Assembly (NCBI GenBank): GCA_947629455.1
Contig: CANRDT010000004.1
Coordinates: 1-64,000, forward strand
Length of the DNA: 64,000 nt
Direction: 5' to 3'
DNA from: an uncultured Ruminococcus sp.
GTDB taxonomy: Bacteria > Bacillota > Clostridia > Oscillospirales > Ruminococcaceae
The first letter of the stretch is position 1; each line of letters opens with the position of its first letter. The translations under genes were made by a program, and so were the position numbers. The notes under the pieces were generated by a model, which did not search any database, was not told where the DNA came from, and saw only the letters and a program-made list of their open reading frames with translations. This document shows, piece after piece, positions 54,542 to 62,816 of the stretch.

Positions 54542-55486
54542 TTATGACAGTCCGAAATTCCTTATCAGACCTTCGCGGTTGCGCCAGTCCTCCTTGACCT
54601 TTACCCAGCATTGCAGATTAACTTTTATATCGAAAAACTTCTCCAGCTCCGCTCTCGCCTCGCCGCCGATCTTTTTGAGCATACTTCCGCCCTTGCCGAT
54701 AACTATACCCTTGTGGGATTCCTTTTCACAGTAGATGACCGCGGAAATATCCAGAATGGTCTCTCCCGACCTGAGATCGCGCTCGTTTACCGATTCCACC
54801 GTCACAGCTATCCCGTGAGGTATCTCATCGTTTAAATTTTCCAGCGCTTTCTCCCTTATCATCTCCGACATAATTACTTTTTCAGGCTGATCGGTCACCG
54901 CGTCGTCCGGGAAATAGTGTACCCCCTCGACCGCGAATTTTCCTATTGCTTTCATTATTATGTCAAGACCGTCTTTTTCAAGGACGCTTACGGGTATCAC
55001 CTCGTCAAATTCCCTCAATGAAGAATACTCCGCGATCTTCTCCATAAGCTGCGACTTGTCCTGAAGAAGATCTATCTTGTTTATTACCAGTATCGTCTTT
55101 GCATTTTTAGAAAAGCTCTCCGCAAGAGCGCGTTCCTGATCGGAAACTTTTTTCGTGCAGTCGGTCATCATAAGAATAATATCGACTTCCTCGACCGACT
55201 CGCCGATCGCCTTGACCATATGCTGCGAAAGCTTGTTGTGCGCCCGATGTATGCCGGGAGTATCCATAAAGACATACTGCGTGTTGTCTTGGGTAAGCAC
55301 ACCTGTTATCCTTGTCCGCGTCGTCTGCGGTCTTGAACTTACGGCGGCTATTTTTTCGCCGATAAGAGCGTTGAGCAGGGAGGATTTCCCCGCGTTCGGT
55401 CTGCCTACTATCGTGACAAAAGCGTTCATTGACGGCTTTTCACTTTTATTCTCAGCCGACTTGTTATTTCTGTTTTCACTCATCAT
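54542..55486 (-). CDS. era: GTPase Era
   Basis: Era is needed for maturation of the small ribosomal subunit. The 314-aa protein has a short variable N-terminus, then G1 GRPNAGKSSLLNAL, G2 RPQTTRTRITG, G3 DTPGIHRAHN, G4 NKID, and a C-terminal KH domain with the family sequence VIGKGGSMLKKIGGEARAEL. The tandem ATGs at 55486 and 55483 are both possible. It overlaps dgkA by 11 bases. Confidence 0.96.
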   Translation of the reverse strand: MMSENRNNKSAENKSEKPSMNAFVTIVGRPNAGKSSLLNALIGEKIAAVSSRPQTTRTRITGVLTQDNTQYVFMDTPGIHRAHNKLSQHMVKAIGESVEEVDIILMMTDCTKKVSDQERALAESFSKNAKTILVINKIDLLQDKSQLMEKIAEYSSLREFDEVIPVSVLEKDGLDIIMKAIGKFAVEGVHYFPDDAVTDQPEKVIMSEMIREKALENLNDEIPHGIAVTVESVNERDLRSGETILDISAVIYCEKESHKGIVIGKGGSMLKKIGGEARAELEKFFDIKVNLQCWVKVKEDWRNREGLIRNFGLS

Positions 55487-55979
55487 ATCTTTCCTTTTTG
55501 GTATTTGTACTTTTTTCTTTTATCCCTGCAAAGAAAACGAACCATATCCATATCCCTGCACTGACGATCAGCAGGACGCTCTTCACAGGCGACGCGCAAA
55601 AATATCCCAACAGCCTGCCCGGACGATCCGCGTCCGCAAAAATGGCTGCGCCCACTCCCACGGCTGCCAATGCGGCTGCCAGCACCGCGCCTGCGGCAGT
55701 ATCTTTCGCAGCTTTTGCAAGGTGCGAATACTTGTCCGTCACCAGATCGACACAGTTTTCCACAGCGGTATTTGCCGCCTCCAACGCAATTACCAGTCCG
55801 ACGGTAAGCGCAAGCAAGGCAGTTTCCGCGCGGCTCGTTTTGCAGATGACCGCCGCCCAGAAAACGTAGAACGCGGCGCACAGGTGAAAGCGCATATGCC
55901 GCTGAGTCCTCACGCAGAAGAACAATCCGCTGAAAGCCCAGACAAAGCCCTTGAAAAAGCCGTTATTCTTTATGTTCAT
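55476..55979 (-). CDS. dgkA: Diacylglycerol/undecaprenol kinase
   Basis: This small membrane kinase of the Gram-positive DgkA/UdpK type phosphorylates undecaprenol or diacylglycerol. The 167-aa protein has membrane helices and the signature ALEAANTAVENCVDLVTD with KAAKDTAAGAVL. A third helical segment and a basic tail close it. It overlaps ybeY by 17 bases and era by 11, showing a tightly packed operon. Confidence 0.94.
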   Translation of the reverse strand: MNIKNNGFFKGFVWAFSGLFFCVRTQRHMRFHLCAAFYVFWAAVICKTSRAETALLALTVGLVIALEAANTAVENCVDLVTDKYSHLAKAAKDTAAGAVLAAALAAVGVGAAIFADADRPGRLLGYFCASPVKSVLLIVSAGIWIWFVFFAGIKEKSTNTKKERYDE

Positions 55980-56481
55980 GTTCGTCGATCACAAAGCTCT
56001 GATCTCTCGAAATGCCCAGACTTGTAAGTATGGATTCTTCTTTTTCGCGCATTATCCGCTCCTGGAGCTTGCCAAGCTCGTGGTCATAGCCGAGCAGATG
56101 CAGCATTGAATGTACCGTAAGAAATCCGATCTCGCGTTCAAGCGAATGTCCGTATATCTCAGCCTGACGGCAGGCGGTCTCCACGGAAATGACTATATCT
56201 CCGAGCATATACGCATTTGTTTCGTTATTGAAATCAAATACTCCGTCCTCCCCGAGCGGAAAAGACAACACGTCCGTGGGGCGGTCAACTCCGCGGTACT
56301 GTTCGTTAAGACGGTGGATATTGCTGTTGTCCGTCAGAGTAACGCTTACTTCATAATCCTTATCGGTCATACCTTCGTCAGCCAGAACGGCGTGACAGCA
56401 CTTTCTTATCAGCAGTCTTATGCCGGTAGGGATCTTGATATCCCTCTGCTGATTTGTGATCGAAACTTTAACCTTTCCCAT
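55963..56481 (-). CDS. ybeY: rRNA maturation endoribonuclease YbeY
   Basis: YbeY is a zinc-dependent RNase for 16S rRNA maturation and quality control. The start at 56481 (MGKVKVSITNQQ) is chosen because the longer in-frame ORF to 56595 only shadows phoH. The 172-aa protein has RGVDRPTDVLSFPL, LGDIVIS and the metal motif HSMLHLLGYDH with all three His. It overlaps the phoH end by 14 bases. Confidence 0.95.
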   Translation of the reverse strand: MGKVKVSITNQQRDIKIPTGIRLLIRKCCHAVLADEGMTDKDYEVSVTLTDNSNIHRLNEQYRGVDRPTDVLSFPLGEDGVFDFNNETNAYMLGDIVISVETACRQAEIYGHSLEREIGFLTVHSMLHLLGYDHELGKLQERIMREKEESILTSLGISRDQSFVIDEHEHKE

Positions 56482-57448
56482 GATTTGACGTATTCCCCCT
56501 GTCATAATATTTTTCATACGCTTTGATAATATCCTGCACCAGCTTGTGGCGGACAACGTCCTTTTCGGTAAAGCGGTTGACGGAAATATCGTCAATGCCT
56601 TTGAGGACTTTCACCGCCTCAATCAGTCCCGATCTCCTTGCGTCGGGAAGATCGATCTGCGTTACGTCTCCTGTAATAACTATTTTTGAATTGAAACCAA
56701 GTCTTGTAAGAAACATCTTCATCTGTTCGGGCGTAGTGTTCTGCGCCTCGTCGAGAATTATAAAAGAATCGTCCAGCGTTCTGCCTCTCATATACGCAAG
56801 CGGAGCGACTTCAATACAGCCGCGTTCCTGCTGCTTTGCAAAGGTATCGGGTCCGAGCATTTCAAACAGCGCGTCATAAAGCGGTCTTAAATAGGGGTCT
56901 ACCTTGTTTTGCATATCGCCCGGGAGAAATCCCAGCTTTTCGCCCGCCTCGACAGCCGGACGGGTGAGGATTATTTTATTGACCTCGTGAGCGCGGAAAG
57001 CCTTGACCGCCATTGCCACGGCAAGATACGTCTTTCCCGTGCCTGCCGGTCCCACGCCGAGAACAATGGTTTTCTGACGCATAGCGTCCACATATTTTTT
57101 CTGACCGAGCGTCTTGGGCTTGACTATTCTGCCGTTCATGGTAACGCATATCCCGTCGTCGGACAAATTGCGTATCTCCTCCTGTGCGCCTTCTTTTACC
57201 AGACTGAAAACATAGCGTATGTTCTGCTCGTTTATGTTTTCGCCCTTGTTCGCCAAGGCAATAAGCGCCTCCACCGCTTTCGACGCGGCATAGACGTTCT
57301 CCTCATCGCCCGTGATCTTTATATCTCCTCCGCGGCTGAGGATAACGACGTTATATTCGCGCTGTATCATATTTATATTCTGATCGTAATTTCCGAACAA
57401 ATTAAGCGCAAGCTCCACACGGTCCACATTGATCGTTTTTTCTACCAT
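56468..57448 (-). CDS. phoH: PhoH-like ATPase
   Basis: This cytoplasmic RNA-associated ATPase has 326 aa. It has an N-terminal KH-like part (DRVELALNLFGNYDQNINM), Walker A VGPAGTGKTYLAVAMAV, RPAVEAGEKLGFLPGD, and Walker B FIILDEAQNTTPEQMKMFLT followed by KIVITGDVTQIDLP. It is the first gene after a promoter at 57686. A mobile-element copy fills its long leader, which separates it from yqfD in the otherwise standard cluster. Confidence 0.96.
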   Translation of the reverse strand: MVEKTINVDRVELALNLFGNYDQNINMIQREYNVVILSRGGDIKITGDEENVYAASKAVEALIALANKGENINEQNIRYVFSLVKEGAQEEIRNLSDDGICVTMNGRIVKPKTLGQKKYVDAMRQKTIVLGVGPAGTGKTYLAVAMAVKAFRAHEVNKIILTRPAVEAGEKLGFLPGDMQNKVDPYLRPLYDALFEMLGPDTFAKQQERGCIEVAPLAYMRGRTLDDSFIILDEAQNTTPEQMKMFLTRLGFNSKIVITGDVTQIDLPDARRSGLIEAVKVLKGIDDISVNRFTEKDVVRHKLVQDIIKAYEKYYDRGNTSNHGKG

Positions 57449-57472
57449 TTGATTTCTCCTTTTTTAAGGGAA

Positions 57473-57657
57473 CATTGATGGAATCAATTCTTGCGTTGCA
57501 GAAGTAAGAACGCTGCGCTTTTAAGAGGTAAGAGGTTAGACAAGGAGCGCCTACGGCGCATTATTTTAAATATTAGTCCGCTTTGCAAATTTTTTCTTGT
57601 TTCTTATCTCTAAAACTCTTGTTTCAGGTGATTAATTTTGTAAAATTGATTTCCGTG
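57473..57657. mobile_element. MITE-like element, subfamily B, inverted, in the phoH leader
   Basis: The right end AAAATTGATTTCCGTG is intact. The left end (CATTGATGGAATCAATTC) is altered. Internal blocks, read on the minus strand, match the copies at 44385 and 23345: ACCTGAAACAAGAG, TGCAAAGCGGACTAATATTT, GCGCCGTAGGCGC and TAACCTCTTACCTC. No clear target duplication is seen. Confidence 0.8.
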
Positions 57658-57685
57658 TCCCTTAATAAACTTCCCTTTGAATATT

Positions 57686-57714
57686 ATTATATCACAGCCA
57701 AAAGCCGATTGCAA
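57686..57714 (-). promoter_or_regulatory. Promoter of phoH and downstream genes
   Basis: TTGCAA and TATAAT on the minus strand, 17 bases apart. It is about 240 bases from the phoH start, so the mobile element is part of the 5' leader RNA. Confidence 0.75.
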
Positions 57715-57725
57715 CAATTTTACAT

Positions 57726-57770
57726 AAAAAAAGGACGGAAAACCGCCCGTTTATTTTACTTCCCGTCCTT
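57726..57770 (-). terminator. Terminator after yqfD
   Basis: AAGGACGG pairs with CCGTCCTT on the minus strand and is followed by TTTTTTTA. Confidence 0.75.
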
Positions 57771-57800
57771 GCAAGCCCACATCGTGAGCAAAACCTGTTC

Positions 57801-59018
57801 TTATTTTTCATTATCTTTATCCGTATCCGCGCCGACAGGCGTTTTCGGCATAAAAAATTCCATTTCCTCGCTTATTTCTCCGTAGAGGGTATATTCAGCC
57901 GTTATCTCAACGCCGTTTTCGGTGATCTTTTCTTTTTTATCGACTTTCTTTATCTCATATCCGCAAAGAAAATTATTCCTGAACCGCTCCTCCTGCTTTT
58001 CCGCCTCCGCCTTTGCCTGCTCCTTATCGAGCGTTTCGGTGCGGTAGTAAAATTCTTCGAGATGAACGTTTTTTATATTAAGCGGAGTTTCAAGACCGAA
58101 AAGTGAAATGTTCCTTACATCGGAAGTCTCGCTGTATCTTCCCTTGCTGCCGCCGAAAAACAGCGGTATATCTATATCGCAGACCGAAAGATATTTCAGA
58201 TCTTTTTCTTCTCCCGTCGGCTGGCGGCGCTGTATCTCAAACGGCTGCGTGAATGTTTCCCTGCGCGTGAACGTTCCGTATATCTTTCCGAGAGAGCGTG
58301 CATAGCGTACCTTTTCATCTCTTATTTCCTTGCCGTTTTCATAGGTTATCTTTTCGGTCACTATCTTTCCGCTCACGAGAACGTCCCCCTTGCGCACTCC
58401 GCTGCCCACCGTCGTCATAAGCTGCCCGTCGTACACCTCCACTTTGTCTATCACCGCATCGCATTTTGCCACAAGATCGCTCGGCATACGCGTTCTGAGC
58501 TGCTCGGGCTTTTCCACATTTGCGATAACGTCGATAATGAGCGTTGTGCCGTCGCAGCTTATCCCTGCCCACGAGATACCCTCGACATTCTGTTTTAACT
58601 CCCTCTCCAGAACGGTAAGATCGAGAGACGGTATAAAGCTGCCGCCCTTTACTCCGTTCTCATCGAGAACCGCCATTATGCCGCTGCGTATTTCGGGATC
58701 GTCGCTGAGTATCTCAAATCTGAACACCACGTTTGAAAGGAATATCACCGCCGCTGCCGCTGCAAGTCCGCCAAGTATCAGCCCGGGACGCAACAGCTTT
58801 TTTATTTTGAAAATTATTCCCCTGCTGCCTGTCCTGCGGTATTCTATGCCGTGCTGCTCCATAAATTCCTCAAGCTGACGCCTGCGCTCCGCCATACAGG
58901 AAAGATACAGCGTTTCTCCTTTCTGCTGCATTTCAAAGCAAGGTATCCCCTCCGCGCTTATGTATTTCAGCGCCGCCGCTCCGCCGCCGTTAATTTCATA
59001 ATCAATATATCCGAGCAT
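57801..59018 (-). CDS. yqfD: Sporulation protein YqfD
   Basis: YqfD is a sporulation membrane protein conserved in endospore formers. The 405-aa protein has a small N-terminal domain with KYISAEGIPCFEMQQKGETL, a membrane span at about residues 77-96 (LILGGLAAAAAVIFLSNVVF), then an outside region with SWAGISCDGTTLIIDVIANV, VRKGDVLVSGKIV and the end of the DGY-like beta domain. It follows yqfC by 19 bases. Sporulation-specific expression is expected. Confidence 0.94.
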   Translation of the reverse strand: MLGYIDYEINGGGAAALKYISAEGIPCFEMQQKGETLYLSCMAERRRQLEEFMEQHGIEYRRTGSRGIIFKIKKLLRPGLILGGLAAAAAVIFLSNVVFRFEILSDDPEIRSGIMAVLDENGVKGGSFIPSLDLTVLERELKQNVEGISWAGISCDGTTLIIDVIANVEKPEQLRTRMPSDLVAKCDAVIDKVEVYDGQLMTTVGSGVRKGDVLVSGKIVTEKITYENGKEIRDEKVRYARSLGKIYGTFTRRETFTQPFEIQRRQPTGEEKDLKYLSVCDIDIPLFFGGSKGRYSETSDVRNISLFGLETPLNIKNVHLEEFYYRTETLDKEQAKAEAEKQEERFRNNFLCGYEIKKVDKKEKITENGVEITAEYTLYGEISEEMEFFMPKTPVGADTDKDNEK

Positions 59019-59037
59019 AATCTGTTACCTCTCCGCG

Positions 59038-59328
59038 TCAGCCGTCCTTCGGAAGATTCCTGCGTCTTGAACTCAGCGATACCGATTCGACCTTTCCGAT
59101 GACCTCAACGCTGTGCGAATCGTAATTGTTCATCATCAGCCGCTGCCCCAGTATCTCCACCTCAAAGCTGCCTGTTATGACTCTCGCCATGACCTCGTTA
59201 CATTCAAGTATCTGCTTGCAGTTCTCCACTATCACCTTTTCATTGTCCAGTATGCTTATATAGGAATTCAGGCATAAAAGCTCCCTCGCTTTGCCCGAAA
59301 ACCTGAGCCTTGGTTTGCCGCCCTCCAC
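59038..59328 (-). CDS. yqfC: Sporulation protein YqfC (YabP/YqfC family)
   Basis: The 96-aa protein starts with GTG at 59328 after GGAAAGGG. It has YISILDNEKVIVENCKQILE, ARVITGSFEVEILGQRL and VIGKVESVSL, the YabP/YqfC core. It is the first gene of the leftward cluster, divergent from ylbJ, another sporulation gene, across 137 bases. Confidence 0.93.
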   Translation of the reverse strand: MEGGKPRLRFSGKARELLCLNSYISILDNEKVIVENCKQILECNEVMARVITGSFEVEILGQRLMMNNYDSHSVEVIGKVESVSLSSRRRNLPKDG

Positions 59329-59365
59329 GCTATCACCCTTTCCGAGGTATACCGCCTCTGAATAA

Positions 59366-59394
59366 TTATATTATTTCATTTGCGGACATATACT
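59366..59394 (+). promoter_or_regulatory. Candidate sigma-E promoter of ylbJ
   Basis: TTATATT, 14 bases, then CATATACT. The -10 box matches the sigma-E pattern CATACAMT at 7 of 8, and the -35 fits KMATATT. In Bacillus ylbJ belongs to the mother-cell sigma-E set. Confidence 0.6.
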
Positions 59395-59465
59395 TATATT
59401 GCACCGCCGATCGGTCTTTGTCTGTCAAAAAAGATCAGAACGGTGTATTCAAGGAGGTAATAATA

Positions 59466-60551
59466 ATGAGATCGCAACAGGTTGTGAAGATCAATACCAA
59501 TGCGTATACCGCTGCGGCGGCAATGACGTTTCTTTGTCTGGCTGCGGCTGTTTTTCCTAAAGAAGTATCAGACGCAGTCGCTGCGGCGGCATACCGCTGC
59601 ATAAACGTCATAATTCCGTCATTGTTCGCTTTTATGGCGTTTTCGGGGATAATAATAAACAGCAGGATATATACATATATTTCCAAACCGTTTTATCCCA
59701 TATCCCAATATCTGCTGAAAATGCCAAACAGTCTGTTTTTTGTCTTTCTTATGGGCAACGCGGCAGGATACCCTGTAGGCATATCGCTGCTGTCCGATCT
59801 TGTCAGACAAGGCAGGATAGAAAAAAAGACCGCCTGCGCCATGAGCTGCTACTGTTATGCAGGCGGTCCGGCATTTTTAACATCGGCGGTGGGGCTTACT
59901 CTTTTCGGCAGTGCAAGGACGGGTATGATTATTTTTCTCTCCATACTGACCTCAAACCTTGTAATTGCCGCCGTGATAAACCGCATAGTCCCTATCAGGG
60001 AAAGATCTGCCGTCAGCGGCGTTCGCCTGAGCGGAGAGATACTTACCGATTCGGTGGAAAACGCAGGACGCTCGCTTTTTCGTATGTGCTGTATGATATT
60101 GTTTTTCGCGGCGCTGCTTGCAATACTTTCCGCGTCGGGAGTGTATGGGATATTGACTGCGGCGGCAGGCGTGAAAATAAAAGCGGTCTGTCGGGCAATG
60201 CTCGAGATCACCGAGATAACCGCTTTTCCCTCTCCTCTTGCGGCGGACATTCCTCTTATTGCCGCAGTGTGCGGTTTCGGCGGATTGTGCGTGATATTGC
60301 AGGTATTTTCCGTTTGCAGAGGAACATTTTCCCTAAAGCCCTTTTTGCTGACAAGACCTCTCTGTTTCGGCGTTCAGTATGCCGCCGCCAAGGTCTTTGC
60401 GCGGCTTTTCAGGGAAGATCATTTACAAGCATTTTCCATAAACAGAAGAGCGACCGTCAATTTCAACAATTTTATACCGTCGCTTTGCTTGATTATAATG
60501 ATTTTTATAATTGTTTTCCGAAAAAAGCTTGCAATTTCACAAGAGCTGTGA
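59466..60551 (+). CDS. ylbJ: Sporulation integral membrane protein YlbJ
   Basis: The start at 59466 (MRSQQVVKI) lies eight bases after AAGGAGG; the frame is open to 59310 but without a site. The 361-aa protein has about eight membrane segments with nucleoside-recognition (Gate) motifs: [37 protein letters not shown] and CYAGGPAFLTSAVG. YlbJ is needed for spore cortex formation in Bacillus. It is divergent from yqfC. Confidence 0.93.
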   Translation: MRSQQVVKINTNAYTAAAAMTFLCLAAAVFPKEVSDAVAAAAYRCINVIIPSLFAFMAFSGIIINSRIYTYISKPFYPISQYLLKMPNSLFFVFLMGNAAGYPVGISLLSDLVRQGRIEKKTACAMSCYCYAGGPAFLTSAVGLTLFGSARTGMIIFLSILTSNLVIAAVINRIVPIRERSAVSGVRLSGEILTDSVENAGRSLFRMCCMILFFAALLAILSASGVYGILTAAAGVKIKAVCRAMLEITEITAFPSPLAADIPLIAAVCGFGGLCVILQVFSVCRGTFSLKPFLLTRPLCFGVQYAAAKVFARLFREDHLQAFSINRRATVNFNNFIPSLCLIIMIFIIVFRKKLAISQEL

Positions 60552-60557
60552 TATAAT
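60529..60557 (+). promoter_or_regulatory. Promoter of the Cys4 mini-protein gene
   Basis: TTGCAA and TATAAT with 17-base spacing, overlapping the ylbJ stop codon. Confidence 0.75.
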
Positions 60558-60633
60558 ATCAATGTAAGATAATTTTCGGGCAGGCGGCAGTCAGCGCGGC
60601 TTTCCCCGGCTAAATAAAAGGAGTTGTATTTTC

Positions 60634-60849
60634 ATGGCCAAGAAAAAGAATTACTTCGGTAATGGTATCCAGCCTTCATGTTCCTATTGTATGTTCGGCA
60701 ACCGTTCTAAAGAAGGCAACAAGGTCCTGTGTGAAAAGCAGGGACTGGTTGATGCCGATTACAACTGCAAGAAGTGGATATACGATCCTATCAAGCGTGT
60801 TCCCAAAAAACAGCTCAGTATTCCCAATCAGGAAGACGATGTTATCTGA
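60634..60849 (+). CDS. 71-aa four-cysteine protein
   Basis: It starts after AAAGGAG and encodes a basic protein with CSYCMFGNRSKEGNKVLCEK and, further on, NCKKWIYDPIKR. Four cysteines (residues 16, 19, 33 and 44) could bind one zinc ion as a small ribbon. The layout resembles small conserved proteins seen in Ruminococcus-type genomes, but no function is known. It has its own promoter and terminator. Confidence 0.85.
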   Translation: MAKKKNYFGNGIQPSCSYCMFGNRSKEGNKVLCEKQGLVDADYNCKKWIYDPIKRVPKKQLSIPNQEDDVI

Positions 60850-60874
60850 CGCTTTATTTGACGCATCATAAAAG

Positions 60875-60915
60875 CACGCCTTGCTCTCGGACGAGGGCAG
60901 GGCGTTGATTTTTTG
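60875..60915 (+). terminator. Terminator after the Cys4 gene
   Basis: ACGCCTTGCTCTC pairs with GAGGGCAGGGCGT with few mismatches, followed by TGATTTTTTG. Confidence 0.75.
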
Positions 60916-60984
60916 TATTTATGAGGACTGTTATTCCCCATTGGGGGAGAACAGCGTTTATGTATATCCGGCGCGATATTTCGG

Positions 60985-61355
60985 CAATAGGCGCGTACCC
61001 TCTGCCGCAAGCGGCAGAGGGAAAGTTCTCACCAATCAAACTTAGGGGACGCCCTTCTTGTAGGTCGTCCCCTCTTTCAAAACAGTCCACCGGACTGTTT
61101 AGAAATTCACCCCTTGCGGAGCGCAGACGGTTGGGGCTTTCGCCGTCAGCGTTTAGAAGTAAGAAGTAAGAGGACAGAAGTAAGAAATGCTCATTGTGAC
61201 TTTTGCGCGGCAAAAGAAAAACCGGAAATTTCTTTCCAACAGATTATTAAAGTAAACGCCGCCGAAAAGTTTAACCGCCCGATTTCCAAGGTTTGACTGC
61301 TCCGCACACGGCAGAGGGCGCATTGCCCCGCCCGGGAGGGCAGCTTGCGACGACG
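60985..61355. repeat. Palindrome-mosaic repeat
   Basis: It contains CCCTCTGCCGCAAGCGGCAG, GGGGACGCCC/GTCGTCCCC, AACAGTCCACCGGACTGTTT, GAAATTCACCCCTTGCGGAG, then ACCGCCCGATTTCCAAGGTT and CCCGGGAGGGCAGC. These blocks match 44150-44310 (inverted) and 27330-27410. No gene is visible between 60850 and gatB. Confidence 0.75.
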
Positions 61356-61360
61356 TACAA

Positions 61361-62797
61361 TTATCCCAGCTTTTTAAGTATGATCTCTTTCATCATTCCG
61401 GGGTTCGCCTTTCCCTTTGAGGCTTTCATACACTGACCCACAAGGTATCCGAGCGCGTTTGTCTTGCCGTTTTTGTAGTCGCTCACCGACTTTTCATTGG
61501 CGGCAAGCACCTCGTCGGCAATAGCCTCCAGCGCGGAAGAATCCGACACCTGCGCCAGTCCGAGTTTATCGACGAGCGCGGCTACGTCCTCTTTCTTTTC
61601 TATGATGACCGCAAAGATCTTCTTTCCGCCTGCATTTGAGATAGTTCCCTTTTCGATAAGTCCCACCAGCTCGGTGAGGTTATCCGCGTCAAGACAGGTA
61701 TCCGAAACGCTCTTTCCGGTATCGTTTAAGTACTTGATAAAATCTCCCAGCAGCCATGTCGCATAAGCTTTAGCCGGATATTTTCCTTTAGCCATACAGC
61801 CGTCAAACAAAGCCGCAAGCTCGGCGGATTCCGCGATAAACGTCGCCTCTTTCTGAGAAAGACCGAATTTTCTGACGTATCTTAACAGCTTGGTATTCGG
61901 CAGTTCGGGTATCTCGTTTTTCAGCGCATTTACCCTCTCCTCGTCAACTACGATAGTCAGAAGATCAGGCTCGGGAAAATATCTGTAATCCTGCGCGTCC
62001 TCCTTGGAACGCATAGAAACGCTCTCGCCCTTTACATCGTCCCAACGGCGCGTTTCCTGCTCTACCCTGCCGCCGTTTTCAAGTATCTCTATCTGACGGT
62101 TGACCTCGTAATCTATACCCCTTACCGCCGCGGAAAAGCTGTTTACGTTCTTCATCTCCGAACGCGTACCTAAAGGCTCTCCCGGCTTGTGGACGGACAC
62201 GTTCACGTCGCAGCGGATAGAACCCTGCTCCATTTTACAGTCACATATGCCGAGATACTGCAAAATGGATTTGAGCGTTTCAAGATAAGCCTTTGCCTCG
62301 GCGGAACTGCGCATATCAGGCTCGGAAACTATCTCGATAAGCGGCACGCCGCAGCGGTTGAGATCGACCAGAGAACAGCCGTCAAACTTATCCGAATGTA
62401 AAAGCTTGCCTGCGTCCTCCTCTATATGGATACGGGTAACGCCTATCCTGCGCTCCTCCCCGTCCACAAGAATATCCACATATCCGTTTTCGCAAAGAGG
62501 GACTTCCGCCTGCGAGATCTGATAAGCCTTGGGCAGATCGGGATAGAAATAATTCTTTCTGTCCTGCTTGCAGACTCTGTTTATTTTGCAGTTAAGCGCG
62601 TGTCCCATTTTTATAGCATAATCGACTACCTTTTCGTTCAGCGTCGGCAGCGCGCCGGGCATACCCATACAGACGGGGCAAACCTGCGAGTTGACCTCAA
62701 GACCGAACTGGTTCTTGCAGTCGCAGTATATCTTGGACTCGGTATTCAGCTCGGCATGAGTTTCCAGACCGATAACTACCTCGTAACCTTTAACCAT
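61361..62797 (-). CDS. gatB: Asp-tRNA(Asn)/Glu-tRNA(Gln) amidotransferase subunit B
   Basis: GatB phosphorylates misacylated Glu-tRNA(Gln) or Asp-tRNA(Asn) before amidation. The start at 62797 (MVKGYEVVIGLETHAEL) lies eight bases after AAAGGAG; an in-frame TTG at 62803 is too close to that site. The 478-aa protein has CPVCMGMPGALP, KQDRKNYFYPDLPKAYQISQ, IHIEEDAGKL, DLNRCGVPLIEIVSEPD, QGSIRCDVNVSV, and the C-terminal YqeY-like domain ending NPGMMKEIILKKL. It lies 19 bases behind gatA. Confidence 0.97.
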   Translation of the reverse strand: MVKGYEVVIGLETHAELNTESKIYCDCKNQFGLEVNSQVCPVCMGMPGALPTLNEKVVDYAIKMGHALNCKINRVCKQDRKNYFYPDLPKAYQISQAEVPLCENGYVDILVDGEERRIGVTRIHIEEDAGKLLHSDKFDGCSLVDLNRCGVPLIEIVSEPDMRSSAEAKAYLETLKSILQYLGICDCKMEQGSIRCDVNVSVHKPGEPLGTRSEMKNVNSFSAAVRGIDYEVNRQIEILENGGRVEQETRRWDDVKGESVSMRSKEDAQDYRYFPEPDLLTIVVDEERVNALKNEIPELPNTKLLRYVRKFGLSQKEATFIAESAELAALFDGCMAKGKYPAKAYATWLLGDFIKYLNDTGKSVSDTCLDADNLTELVGLIEKGTISNAGGKKIFAVIIEKKEDVAALVDKLGLAQVSDSSALEAIADEVLAANEKSVSDYKNGKTNALGYLVGQCMKASKGKANPGMMKEIILKKLG

Positions 62798-62816
62798 TTT
62801 CAAGACTCCTTTCCTG

